This document shows, piece by piece, positions 18,341 to 27,200 of a stretch of DNA of 64,000 bases. Position numbers and translations under genes: made by a program. Origin of the DNA: Janthinobacterium sp. 67. Lineage in GTDB: Bacteria; Pseudomonadota; Gammaproteobacteria; Burkholderiales; Burkholderiaceae_D. Location: the NCBI RefSeq assembly GCF_002797895.1, contig NZ_PGES01000001.1:2976001-3040000 (forward strand), read 5' to 3'. Position 1 is the first letter of the stretch, and every line of letters begins with the position of its first letter. The notes under the pieces are model-generated. The model searched no databases, had not been told where the DNA came from, and saw nothing but the letters and a program-made list of their open reading frames with translations.

Positions 18341-18423
18341 CACTCTCCTTTACTGCTTGTTACTACCTTGTGCGCGTGGGCGTCGGCCCGCCGCGCCATG
18401 ACGGCGAAGGGAACGGCGCCCAC
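18340..18423 (-). CDS. Possible 27-residue leader peptide
   Basis: A GTG frame at 18423 has AAAGGA six bases upstream, encodes 27 mostly polar or basic residues including ARRADAHAHK, and stops at TGA overlapping the start of the 25-residue peptide as TGATG. The Shine-Dalgarno and stop-start overlap argue for translation. The short length means it could be chance. Confidence 0.3.
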   Translation of the reverse strand: MGAVPFAVMARRADAHAHKVVTSSKGE

Positions 18424-18452
18424 GACAAATCCTTTCCAGGAAGGCGCGGAAC

Positions 18453-18806
18453 TTATTTACGCGAACCCAGCAGTTTGGACAGGCCATAACCGGCCGCAGC
18501 GGCAATCAGCAGGGACACGGCCGGGCGCTCGCGCACATAGTCGCGGCCCGTTTCGCCGGCGCGCTGGCAGGCGGCGCCCAGCTGTTTGCCGCGCGCCATC
18601 AGGCGTTCGGAAGCCTTGTTCACGCTGTCGCTGACCTGGCTGATGCGCTCACCCACCTGGTCCACGCCGTCGTGGGCGCGCGTGGCCACCTTGTCGGCCA
18701 GGGGCTGGGCCTGGCTTGCCACCTTGTCGATGGTGCGGTGCAAGTCCTGGCGCGCATCCTGGGCATTGCCATTCATATCGGAGCTGGTTTTTTCAATCGC
18801 GTTCAT
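18453..18806 (-). CDS. DUF883/ElaB-like membrane-anchored stress protein
   Basis: The 117-residue protein has a long amphipathic, coiled-coil-like region (residues 10-85, full of repeated V/A-xx-Q/D patterns). A C-terminal hydrophobic helix with the family-type ending follows (RERPAVSLLIAAAAGYGLSK, then LLGSRK). E. coli relatives ElaB and YqjD are tail-anchored inner-membrane proteins that bind ribosomes in stationary phase. AAAGGA precedes the ATG. It heads the minus-strand group leading to katE. The exact role here is inferred from family resemblance. Confidence 0.75.
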   Translation of the reverse strand: MNAIEKTSSDMNGNAQDARQDLHRTIDKVASQAQPLADKVATRAHDGVDQVGERISQVSDSVNKASERLMARGKQLGAACQRAGETGRDYVRERPAVSLLIAAAAGYGLSKLLGSRK

Positions 18807-19139
18807 GATGGTTTCCTTTAACAGTGAATAATTTCAACCATGCTCGATGCCGTGACCGAATCATGATTCTCCTCGCTTCGGGGAAAAAGAAGCGGCTAAA
18901 CGCTGCCGGGCTGAGCCATATCAAACACAGGATCAGCGGCAAGCTGTTGGCACTACCTTAACTGCCCCCGCCATGCGCCACCGTGCGCTGCCACACCTTG
19001 AGGCGCAGACTTAAATGCCTGTTGGAAATAACAATCCCCGCCAGCCTGGTGGGGTGGACGGGGATCGGGGTGAGACGGAGTTATTTAGGCGCAGGTCGGG
19101 TTAGCGGAGCGTAGCCCGACACATCGTTGACATCACCGC
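18807..19139. other. 333-bp gene-free interval
   Basis: It should contain the promoter of the DUF883-like gene near its left end. Around 19036-19071 there is a GC-rich hairpin (ATCCCCG pairing with CGGGGAT), a possible terminator for the DoxX gene. A copy of the GTAGGTCGG-type repeat follows at 19091-19120. I see no coding frame with a ribosome site. Confidence 0.6.
19091..19120. repeat. GTAGGTCGG-type palindromic repeat, copy 1
   Basis: GTCGGGTTA (19095-19103) faces TAGCCCGAC (19112-19120), with one mismatch and a short GC centre. It belongs to the same family as the copies near 33.9 kb and 40.0-40.2 kb. Confidence 0.7.
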
Positions 19140-19553
19140 TTACGCCCGCAACCGCGCATCGAGCGAATAGCGTCCCGCGCCGCTGATGGCGAGCGTGCCG
19201 AAGACGATGATCAGCAGCCAGCCGAACTGGCCATCGGCGATGCTCCAGTCCGGGTGCACGAGCAGCATCGACACGCCCAGCAGGAACAGCAATGGCAGAC
19301 AGGCCAGGCGCGTCAGCAAGCCGGCGGCGACCAGCAGCGGGCAGACGATTTCCGCGAACAGGGCGCAGTACAGGGTGACGGCGCGGCCCAGGTGCAGCGG
19401 GTCGTCGATGTGCGCCAGCTCATCGGAAAAATGCAGCAGCTTGGGCAGACCGTGCACGTGCAGCACCAGCAGCGCGCCCGTCAGGCGCGCAAACAGCATA
19501 CCCGCATCGGGCAAAAAGGGGCCGGCCAGCGCCGCCATCCAGTTTTTCTTCAT
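19140..19553 (-). CDS. DoxX-family integral membrane protein
   Basis: This 137-residue protein has four predicted helices, with typical DoxX features: FARLTGALLVLHVHGLPKLL near the N-terminus and AEIVCPLLVAAGLLTRLACL in the middle. DoxX/DoxD-like proteins act in redox-linked membrane complexes, and some associate with superoxide dismutase or thiol systems. A TGGAG site precedes the ATG. It is divergent from the exported hydrolase gene. The partner is not evident. Confidence 0.85.
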   Translation of the reverse strand: MKKNWMAALAGPFLPDAGMLFARLTGALLVLHVHGLPKLLHFSDELAHIDDPLHLGRAVTLYCALFAEIVCPLLVAAGLLTRLACLPLLFLLGVSMLLVHPDWSIADGQFGWLLIIVFGTLAISGAGRYSLDARLRA

Positions 19554-19740
19554 GATCGCTCCAGTGGGAAAGCCAGTCGGCGCGGCGCGCCGCTGCCAGC
19601 CATCATAGGCAGGCGGGCGCCTGGACGCGACTGGTCTTTTGGCAGAGGCGCCGGCGCGCGCGAAGGCCTAGACTGGCCGATGCCATCACTGGTCCAGGCC
19701 GTAACCGGCCTCCCTCCCCCATCCCCGAAGGAAATGCATC

Positions 19741-20721
19741 ATGTCGAAGAAAATCGAAGCCGAAGAAGTCACTTCCCGCCGCAAGCTGCTCGTCAGCGTC
19801 GCCGGCGTGGCCGCCGGTGCGGGCCTGCTGGCCGCCGGTGGCGCCAGCGCCGCCGCCAAGCCTGCCGCTGCCGCCGCCACCGCGCCGGGCAAGCTCACCG
19901 TCAACAGCGTCACCGTCAAGGACGGCACCGTCATCCACTTCAAGGACTGGGGCACGGGCACGCCCGTCGTCTTCAGCCACGGCTGGCCGCTGCAGGGCGA
20001 CGCCTGGGAAGACCAGATGATGTTCCTGGCCAGCCACGGCTACCGCGTGATCGCGCACGACCGACGCGGCCACGGCCTGTCGAGCCAGCCATGGCAGGGC
20101 AATGACATGGATACCTACGCCGACGACCTGGCCACCCTGCTCGACGCGCTCGACATCAAGGGCGCGACCCTGGTCGGCCATTCGACGGGCGGCGGCGAAG
20201 TGGCGCGTTATATCGGCCGCCATGGCGAAAAGCGCGTGGCCAAGGCCGTGCTGGTGGGCGCCGTGCCGCCGCAGATGGTCAAGTCGGATACCAATCCGGG
20301 CGGTCTGCCGATGTCGGTGTTTGACGGCATCCGCGCCGGCGTGCTGGCCGACCGTTCGCAATTCTTCAAGGACCTGACCGTGCCGTTCTTCGGCGCCAAC
20401 CGTCCCGGCAACAAGGTCTCGCAAGGCATGCGCGACACCTTCTGGCTGCAGGGCATGCAGTGCGGCATCAAGAACGCCTACGATTGCATCAAGCAGTTTT
20501 CCGAGACCGACTTCACGGCCGACCTGAAGAAAATCTCCGTGCCGACCCTGGTGGTACACGGCGGCGACGACCAGATCGTGCCGATCGACGCGTCCGGCAA
20601 GGCCGCGGCCAAGCTCATCAAGAACGCCAAGCTGGTCATCTATGAAGGCGCGCCGCACGGCTTGCCGGCCACCCACAAGGACCGCCTGAACGAAGACTTG
20701 CTGGCCTTTATCAAGTCCTGA
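19741..20721 (+). CDS. Tat-exported alpha/beta hydrolase, non-haem haloperoxidase-like
   Basis: The 326-residue protein starts with a twin-arginine-type signal ([20 protein letters not shown], then an AlaXAla region), so it is likely exported folded to the periplasm. The body is an alpha/beta hydrolase close to cofactor-free chloroperoxidases/esterases. The oxyanion segment is SHGWPL, the nucleophile Ser is in GHSTGG, the acid is an Asp in HGGDDQIV, and the catalytic His is in [10 protein letters not shown]. These enzymes are esterases with perhydrolase activity in vitro, and the natural substrate is unknown. It is followed by a good terminator and stands alone. Confidence 0.88.
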   Translation: MSKKIEAEEVTSRRKLLVSVAGVAAGAGLLAAGGASAAAKPAAAAATAPGKLTVNSVTVKDGTVIHFKDWGTGTPVVFSHGWPLQGDAWEDQMMFLASHGYRVIAHDRRGHGLSSQPWQGNDMDTYADDLATLLDALDIKGATLVGHSTGGGEVARYIGRHGEKRVAKAVLVGAVPPQMVKSDTNPGGLPMSVFDGIRAGVLADRSQFFKDLTVPFFGANRPGNKVSQGMRDTFWLQGMQCGIKNAYDCIKQFSETDFTADLKKISVPTLVVHGGDDQIVPIDASGKAAAKLIKNAKLVIYEGAPHGLPATHKDRLNEDLLAFIKS

Positions 20722-20739
20722 TCCGTTCTTCGCTTCCCG

Positions 20740-20765
20740 CACCGCCGGCCCGCCCGGCGGTGTTT
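20740..20765 (+). terminator. Intrinsic terminator after the Tat hydrolase
   Basis: CACCGCCGG (20740-20748) and CCGGCGGTG (20754-20762) form a perfect 9-bp stem, followed by TTTAT. Confidence 0.8.
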
Positions 20766-20885
20766 ATCGTCCCCGCCGCCTAAAAAAACCGCCCGCCTCC
20801 CCCATTCGTATAACTGCCTTGCCTGACGGCGCGTGCATACTTGTTGCAATGCGGCATACGCCGCGACAGCGACAGGAGCACGGCG

Positions 20886-21629
20886 ATGGCCAGCATGTAT
20901 TATTCCCATCAGAAGCACGACGCCGGCCTGGCACAGGCGCAACGCCTGGGCGGCATGGACGGCATGGGCGAATTTGCCGCATCGGTCGCGCACGAGGTGC
21001 GCCAGCCGCTGGCGGCCATCGCGCTCAATGCCGATGCCGCCTTGCGCTGGCTCGATCACGATCCTCCGCGCCTCGACGAGGCACGCGCGGCGCTGGCCCT
21101 CGTAGCCAGCGCCGGCAGCCACGCCAGCGCCGTGCTGCGCAGCGTGCATGGGCTGGCCTGCAAGGCGCCGGGCAGCCACGATCATTTTGTGGCCGACGAC
21201 GCCGTGCAGGACCTGCTGCCGCTGCTGCGCGCGCCATTGCAGCGCCACGCCATCCACCTGGAAACCCAGCTGGCACCTGGCCGCCCGCTGCTGCACGCCG
21301 ACCCGGTGCAATTCCGGCAAGTCCTCCTGAACCTGCTGATGAACGCCATCGAAGCCCTTCGCGATACGAGCGGCCGCCCGCGCACGGTGCTGCTGTCTTC
21401 GCAACTGGATGGGGGCGTGCAGCATTTCAGCATCGCCGACAATGGCACCGGCATCGCGCCGCAGGCGGCAGGCCGCCTGTACGATGCCCTGTATTCCAGC
21501 AAGCCGGACGGCATGGGCATGGGCCTGGCCATCTGCCGCCGCATCGTCGACGCGCATGGCGGCCGCCTGTGGCATGCGCCCGGCGCACCCCACGGCAGCG
21601 TCTTCCACTTCACCCTGCCAGCTCAATGA
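20886..21629 (+). CDS. Soluble short sensor histidine kinase
   Basis: The start at 20886 is favoured by AGGAG seven bases upstream and gives 247 residues. There is no membrane or PAS sensor domain. Only about 25 residues precede the dimerisation/phospho-acceptor helix with His36 (SVAHEVRQPLAAIALNADAA). The HATPase domain follows, with LLNLLMNAIEAL (N box), ADNGTGI (G1) and GMGMGLAICR (G2). Its stop overlaps the start of the NarL-type regulator as ATGA, so they form a coupled pair. HEVxQPLAAI kinases are common partners of NarL/FixJ regulators in Burkholderiales. The signal must come from another protein or a cytosolic ligand. Confidence 0.88.
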   Translation: MASMYYSHQKHDAGLAQAQRLGGMDGMGEFAASVAHEVRQPLAAIALNADAALRWLDHDPPRLDEARAALALVASAGSHASAVLRSVHGLACKAPGSHDHFVADDAVQDLLPLLRAPLQRHAIHLETQLAPGRPLLHADPVQFRQVLLNLLMNAIEALRDTSGRPRTVLLSSQLDGGVQHFSIADNGTGIAPQAAGRLYDALYSSKPDGMGMGLAICRRIVDAHGGRLWHAPGAPHGSVFHFTLPAQ

Positions 21630-22285
21630 AGACAACCATGGACACGACCATTCCCCCGGCCGATGCGCCGATTACCCTCCTGATCGCCGACGACCACCCG
21701 CTGATCCTGGCCGGCCTGGCCTCGCTGATCGCATCACTGCCTGGACTGCGCCTGCTGGGCCAGGCCGGCACGGGCCTCGCCGCCGTGGAGCTGTACCGGC
21801 AATTGCGGCCCGACGTGGTGCTGATGGATTTGAACATGCCGGAGATGCATGGCGTCGAGGCGATCGAGCGCATCTGCGCGGACGACCCGCAAGCGAAGAT
21901 CGTCATCCTCACCACCTACCAGGGTGAGGACAGCGTGCACCGGGCCTTGCGCGCCGGCGCGCGCGGCTACCTGCTGAAGGACTCCGGCTTCCTGCAACTG
22001 ACGCAATGCATCGGCCAGGTGGCCGGCGGCAGGCAATACCTGCCGCCCGAACTGGCGGCGCAGCAGGCCGGCCGCATCGAGGCGAACCGCCTGTCGAAAC
22101 GCGAGCACGACATCCTGCTGCACCTGTCCGCGGGCATGAGCAACAAGATGATCGCGCGCAGCGCCGGCATCGAGGTGGGCACCGTCAAATTCCACGTGAA
22201 TAATATTTTGACCAAGCTCAACGTATCAAGCCGCACCGAGGCGGCCACGGTGGCCGCCCGGCGCGGCTTGCTGGGCGCATTCTAG
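21626..22285 (+). CDS. NarL/LuxR-type response regulator
   Basis: The 219-residue protein starts at ATG 21626 inside the kinase stop (ATGA). MDTTIP at 21638 is an alternative start. The receiver domain (about 15-130) has the acidic pair in IADDHP, phospho-acceptor Asp68 in VLMDLNMPEM and the conserved Lys in YLLKDSG. The C-terminal LuxR helix-turn-helix is LSKREHDILLHLSAGMSNKM with GTVKFHVNNILTKL. It is the cognate regulator of the soluble kinase. Its targets are unknown, and the next genes are convergent and separated by a palindrome. Confidence 0.92.
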   Translation: MKTTMDTTIPPADAPITLLIADDHPLILAGLASLIASLPGLRLLGQAGTGLAAVELYRQLRPDVVLMDLNMPEMHGVEAIERICADDPQAKIVILTTYQGEDSVHRALRAGARGYLLKDSGFLQLTQCIGQVAGGRQYLPPELAAQQAGRIEANRLSKREHDILLHLSAGMSNKMIARSAGIEVGTVKFHVNNILTKLNVSSRTEAATVAARRGLLGAF

Positions 22286-22295
22286 CTGCCGGGAA

Positions 22296-22326
22296 CCGGG
22301 GTCAGGCCCGCCGGGTCTGACCCCGG
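22296..22326. repeat. 31-bp palindromic element, copy 2
   Basis: CCGGGGTCAGGCCC (22296-22309), a GCC centre and GGGTCTGACCCCGG (22313-22326) form a 14-bp stem with a single G/T-type mismatch. It shares its core (GTCAGxCCCGCCGGGTCTGA) with the copy at 10494-10522. It again sits between the ends of two convergent genes (22285 and 22330). Confidence 0.85.
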
Positions 22327-22329
22327 CAT

Positions 22330-22608
22330 TTACGCCGCATCATCATCCAACTTTGCCGCGGCCTTGGCCAGCGTTGGCTTCGCTTCCACGCCGCTGATTT
22401 TCGGCACGCATTCACTGCGCAGCCACGACACCGTCACGGCTTCGCCCGCCATCAGGCGCTTGACGCTGGGGACGATCTGTTCGCCGATCAGCATGCCCAG
22501 CAGGCCGATCAGGGCAATGGCTGGCGGCGCCGGCGAGCGTACCTGCAAGACGGCGTAGATGATGCCAACGAGCAAACCCACGGCCAGCGAAATCACATAT
22601 AACTTCAT
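22330..22608 (-). CDS. XapX-domain membrane protein
   Basis: The 92-residue protein has two hydrophobic helices at the N-terminus (YVISLAVGLLVGIIYAVLQV and IALIGLLGMLIGEQIVP) that match the XapX domain, including the VRSPAPPAIALIGL turn. A hydrophilic 40-residue tail follows. XapX proteins are small, of unknown biochemical role, and are often next to YcaC/isochorismatase-like hydrolase genes, as here. AAAGGA precedes the ATG. It lies 74 bp downstream of the hydrolase gene, with a strong terminator in between, so expression is probably by read-through or from a separate promoter. Confidence 0.85.
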   Translation of the reverse strand: MKLYVISLAVGLLVGIIYAVLQVRSPAPPAIALIGLLGMLIGEQIVPSVKRLMAGEAVTVSWLRSECVPKISGVEAKPTLAKAAAKLDDDAA

Positions 22609-22626
22609 GGCGCATTCCTTTCGATG

Positions 22627-22661
22627 AAAAAAAAACGCCGCGCGCGGTCAGGCGCGCGGCG
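22627..22661 (-). terminator. Strong intrinsic terminator of the hydrolase gene
   Basis: CGCCGCGCGC (22636-22645) and GCGCGCGGCG (22652-22661) form a perfect 10-bp stem. Read on the minus strand, a run of nine T follows directly. Confidence 0.9.
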
Positions 22662-22682
22662 CATGGCACAGCCGCGCGGCGA

Positions 22683-23369
22683 TTACTTGGCCGGCACCGG
22701 CGCCAGGGTGGCGTGTTCGCCGTGGATGCGCTGCGGCGCCTTGTGCACCATCGTGTAGGCGTAGTCGACGCCCATGCCGTAGGCGCCCGAATGTTCGCGC
22801 ACGATGGCCATGACGGCGTCGTAGGTTGCCTTGTGCGCCCAGTCGCGCTGCCATTCCAGCAGCACCTGCTGCCACGTCACCGGCACCACGCCGGCCTGGA
22901 TCATGCGCTGCATGGCGTAGTCGTGCGCTTCCTTCGAGGTGCCGCCCGATGCATCGGCCACCATGTAGATTTCGTAGTCGCCTTCGAGCATCGCGCACAG
23001 GGCGAAGCTGTTGTTGCACACTTCCGTCCACAGGCCCGACACGACGACTTTCTTCTTGCCGTTGGCGGCCAGCGCATCGCGCACCTTCTGGTCATCCCAC
23101 GAATTCATCGAGCTGCGCTCGAGGATATCCTTGCCCGGGAAGACGTCGAGCAGTTCCGGATAGGTGTGGCCGGAGAAGCTTTCCGTTTCCACCGTGGTGA
23201 TGATGGTGGGGATGTTGAACACCTTGGCGGCCTTGGCCAGGCCCACGGTATTGTTTTTCAGCGCCTGGCGGTCCATCGACTGCACGCCGAACGCCATTTG
23301 CGGCTGCTGGTCGATGAAAATGATCTGGCAATTGTCGGGGGTAAGGACTTCCAGTTTCGGATTGGTCAT
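22683..23369 (-). CDS. YcaC-like isochorismatase-family cysteine hydrolase
   Basis: The 228-residue product is a cytosolic alpha/beta-fold hydrolase of the isochorismatase superfamily. Triad residues are visible: an Asp in IFIDQQPQM, a Lys in the EVRD/KKVVVSG region, and the nucleophilic Cys in GLWTEVCNNS, which aligns with the GVVTEVC motif of E. coli YcaC. The start MTNPKLEVL at 23369 has GGATGA just before it; 23381 is an alternative. YcaC-type enzymes form octamers and their natural substrate is unsettled. It is divergent from a NarL-type regulator, and both are near a large propeller kinase, so two-component induction is likely but inferred. Confidence 0.87.
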   Translation of the reverse strand: MTNPKLEVLTPDNCQIIFIDQQPQMAFGVQSMDRQALKNNTVGLAKAAKVFNIPTIITTVETESFSGHTYPELLDVFPGKDILERSSMNSWDDQKVRDALAANGKKKVVVSGLWTEVCNNSFALCAMLEGDYEIYMVADASGGTSKEAHDYAMQRMIQAGVVPVTWQQVLLEWQRDWAHKATYDAVMAIVREHSGAYGMGVDYAYTMVHKAPQRIHGEHATLAPVPAK

Positions 23370-23579
23370 GATGTCATCCATGAAAAAAAGGGTTGAGTGG
23401 GTACTGCCGTGCATCGTATGCCTGGCGCCGCGCCCGCACCACTATCTAAATATAGGCTGGCATGGTGATTGCCTATGGGAAATACCCCCTGCAGCAGGGC
23501 GGGCGCTGCGGTAAAATACCTTTTGCTCACCATGCTCCGACGACTCTTGATCGCTAACTCCTCTTTGCCAGACAACACC

Positions 23580-24212
23580 ATGCGCAGCGATACGGCACCG
23601 ATACGCGTCCTCATCGCCGACGACCACCAGTTGCTGCTCGACGGTATCGCGGCCCTGCTGCGCGCCTTTCCCGGCGTGGTGCTGGTGGGCCAGGCCACCG
23701 ACGGCCAGCAGGCGGTGCGGCAATTTGACGCGCTGCTGCCCGATGTCACGCTGATGGATTTGCAGATGCCGGTCATGAGCGGCCTTGACGCGATTGGCGC
23801 CATCCGCGCGCGCCATCCGCAGGCGCGCATCATCGTGCTGACCACCTACAAGGGCGACACGCAGGTGCTGCGCGCCATCCGTGCGGGCGCGTGCGGCTAT
23901 GTGCTGAAAAGCGCGCTGCGCCACGAATTGCTGGCGGCGATACAGAACGTGCACGCGGGGCGGCGCCACATCACGCCCGAGATCGAGGCGGAGCTGGCCC
24001 TGTATGCGTGCAGCGACGTGCTGTCGAACCGCGAACTGGACGTGCTCAAGCAGGTCGCGCAAGGCAATTCCAACCGCGAAACGGGCGCCCTGCTGCAGAT
24101 CAAGGAAGAAACCGTCAAGGCGCACATGAGCACCATCCTGGCCAAGCTGGGCGCCAGGGACCGCACCCACGCCGTCACCATCGCGCTACGGCGCGGCATC
24201 CTCGACGCCTGA
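23580..24212 (+). CDS. NarL/LuxR-type response regulator
   Basis: This 210-residue regulator begins at ATG 23580; in-frame starts upstream (for example 23532) add only a poor leader. The receiver has IADDHQ, phospho-acceptor Asp60 in TLMDLQMPVMSG and Lys in YVLKSAL. The LuxR helix-turn-helix is LSNRELDVLKQVAQGNSNRE, followed by EETVKAHMSTILAKLGARDR. Its 3' end overlaps the 3' end of the big propeller kinase gene by 27 bp on the opposite strand. That kinase is the obvious partner. It is divergent from the YcaC-like hydrolase gene, a likely target. Confidence 0.9.
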   Translation: MRSDTAPIRVLIADDHQLLLDGIAALLRAFPGVVLVGQATDGQQAVRQFDALLPDVTLMDLQMPVMSGLDAIGAIRARHPQARIIVLTTYKGDTQVLRAIRAGACGYVLKSALRHELLAAIQNVHAGRRHITPEIEAELALYACSDVLSNRELDVLKQVAQGNSNRETGALLQIKEETVKAHMSTILAKLGARDRTHAVTIALRRGILDA

Positions 24213-27200
24213 GCGGCGCCAGCGCCGCCACCAGCGGCGCAGCGGGCCTTGCGCCAGCGGCCAGGCGCGGCGCGCCGGCACCCGCAGGCGCCATTGCGTG
24301 CCGCCCCCGTCGCGCCCGCCCACGGACAGGCGCGCACCGAGTTTCGCGGCGCGCTCGCGCATGCCGGGCATGCCCCAGTGTCCGGGAATCTGTCCGTTCG
24401 CCGCCACCACGGGCGGCAAGCCCTGGCCATCGTCGCGCACGAGCAGTTCGATGCCTCCGCACGCATAGCGCACCGTCACCTCGACCACCTGCGCGCGCGC
24501 ATGCCGGAAGGCATTGCGCAGCGCCTCGCTGGCGATGCGGTAGATCTCGTGCGCGGCGCGCGCATGCAGCATGCGCGCCTCGCCGTCCTCCGCGTAGCGG
24601 AACACGATGCCGTGCTGCGCCGCCAGCCGTTCGCCTTCGCGCTGCAGGATGGCGCTCCAGCGCGCGCCGGCATCGTCGCCGGCGCGCAGGTCGTGCACGT
24701 GGTCGCGCCCCTCGCCCAGCATGCGGTCGGCGTCGTCGAGCGCGCGCAGCATGGCGGCGCGCGCGGGATCATCCTCGGCGATGGCCATGCTGGCATTGTG
24801 AAAGTGCAGGATCATCGCCTGCGTGCCCTGCAGCAGGGTATCGTGCAGTTCGCGCGCGATGCGTTCGCGCTCGGCCTGCTGCGCCTCCATCCGCGTCTGC
24901 AGGCGCGCGGCGTGCTCGCGCAGCCGCCAGCGGTAGGCGCCATACGCGGCCGCCAGCAACGCCGCCGCGCACAGGCTGCGGAACCACCAGGTCTGATAAA
25001 AGGCAGGCAGCACGCGGAACGGCAGTTGCGCCACCGCGCTGGCCACGCCGTCGCCATTGATGGCCATCACCTGGAAGCGGTAGGCGCCCGGCCCCAGGCC
25101 CGTGTATTGCGCCTGGCGCCGCTCGTCCGCATTCTGCCAGTCCCTGTCGTAGCCTTCGAGCCGGTAGCGGAAGCGCAGGCGGGCCGGTGCGCCCAGGCTG
25201 CTGGCGTTGTAGGCGAACTGCACGCCGCGCGTGCCGCCCGGCAGGCGCGCATAATCGGCGACGGCGACGCGCTGGCCATCGACCATCAATGCCCCGATCT
25301 CCGTCTGCGGCGCCGGCAGCGGCGGCGCCGGCTGGCGCGGGTCGATCCAGAACGTCGCGCTCTGGCGCGAAAACCAGATTTTGCCATCGTCCGCTTCGGC
25401 GATCGAACCGTTATGCAGCAAGCTCATTTTGCCGTTCAAGCCATCGGCGCCATCGTACAACTGCGCCTGCATGGAATGCGACGGGTCGCGCAGGGCCTGC
25501 GCCACCTCGGCGGCGGCCGCGCGCACGGCGCCATTGCCCGTATTGAGCCACAGGCTGCCGTCGCGCGCGCGCAGCATGCCGACCACGCCATCGAAAACGC
25601 CGGCCGACGCCGCGCGCAGCGATACGAAGCGCCCGTCGCGCCACAGCGCCAGCCCCTGCTGGCCGCCCGCCAGCAGCTGGCCGCCCGTCTCGAGCAGCGC
25701 CGGTACCTTGCCCAGGTCCATGCCCTGTGCGGGGCCGTAGCTGGCCAGGCGCCCGCCGTCCAGCACCGCCACGCTGCCGTCCGGATAGGACAGCCACAAA
25801 CGGCCGGCCGCATCGGCCAGCAACGCCAGCGGCACCTTGCGCCCGCCCTCGGGCAAGGCCGGTTCGCGCCGCCATGCGCCGTCCGCGTACTGGAATACGC
25901 CGGCGCCGCTGAAAATCGCCCACAGGCTGCCGTCGGGCGCGTTCACCGCCATGCGCACCCGTTTCAAGGCGGCCGCTTCCGGCGGATAGGCAATCGTCTC
26001 GAGCACGCGGCCATCGTCGCCATCGAGCCGCAGCAAGCCGGCACGGGCGCCGACGCGGATGCCGCGCGGCGCCGCCATGATGGCCGTGATCGGTCCCAGC
26101 GCGGGCGCGCGCAAGACCTTGCCGTCGTGCGCCGCCAGCATCAGCGGCGTATCGCCCTCCTTCGACAGCCACATGCGCCCGCCGGTGCCGGGCGACAGCT
26201 GCTGCGCACGGAAGGCTTCGGGCGCCTCGGGTCCCGCGCGCGCGCTGAGGATCACGGGCGCGGCCTGGCGGAAGCGGTCCAGGCCAGCATACGTGGCGAC
26301 CCAGACATTGCCTTCGTTGTCGTCGCACAGGGAACCGATCAGCACATTGCTCAAGCCGTCGCGGGGCAGGAACGATTCCGTGTCGCCGCTGATGCCCAGC
26401 TGCTGCGGCCCCAGCGCGCCGGCGCTGCGCGTGCGGTGCAAGCCGAACTGGCTGTCGAACCACAAGGTGCCCTGACGGTCGACCAGCATGCTGCCGCTGG
26501 TGCCGCTCGTATCGCGGTAGATCCAGCGGTGGTCGAGCCGGTCGTAGCGCTCGAGCGAGTCGATGATGCGGATGCCGCGCAGCTCCAGCAGATACAGGCG
26601 GCCGTCCGGTCCCTGCTGCGGCGGCGCGCGCAAGTCGAGGCGGCCCACGGGCGGCGCGAAGCGCGCCTGGCCCGGCTGCCAGATAAACAGGCCCCGTTCG
26701 CTGAACACGCCCAGCCTGCCGTCCCGGTCCGCGAACACGGCGGAGGCTTTTTGCGCCGTGTAGCCCTGCGCCGGACCCATCGCCTGCCAGCGCCGGCCGT
26801 CGAAGCGCGACACCCCGGCCACGCCGGCGGCCCACACGGCGCCCGTGGCGTCGATGGCGAAACCCCAGACGGAACCGGGCCGCACGCCCTGCGCCTCGCC
26901 GTAATTGCGCACCACGCCATCCTTGACATGGCTGATGCCGCCCACTTGCCACCCCACCCACATGCCGCCGTCGGCCGCGCGCTTGAGGGCCAGGGTCACC
27001 GTATCGGGAAACGCGCCCTGGCGCGCGCGCAAGGGCTCGAAACGCAGGCCGTCAAAACGCACCAGGCCCGAATGGGTGCCCAGCCACAGGAAGCCATCGC
27101 CGCCTTGGGCGATGACGCTGATATCGTCCGGCGCGCCATCCCTGGACGTCCAGCTGGTGTGCTGCAGCTGGTGGATGCCGCGCGCCGCGTCGATGGCCAG

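Noticed and set aside
22296..22326. Considered as a simple terminator only
   Set aside because: There is no T run on either side, and the near-identical element at 10494 shows it is a repeated family.
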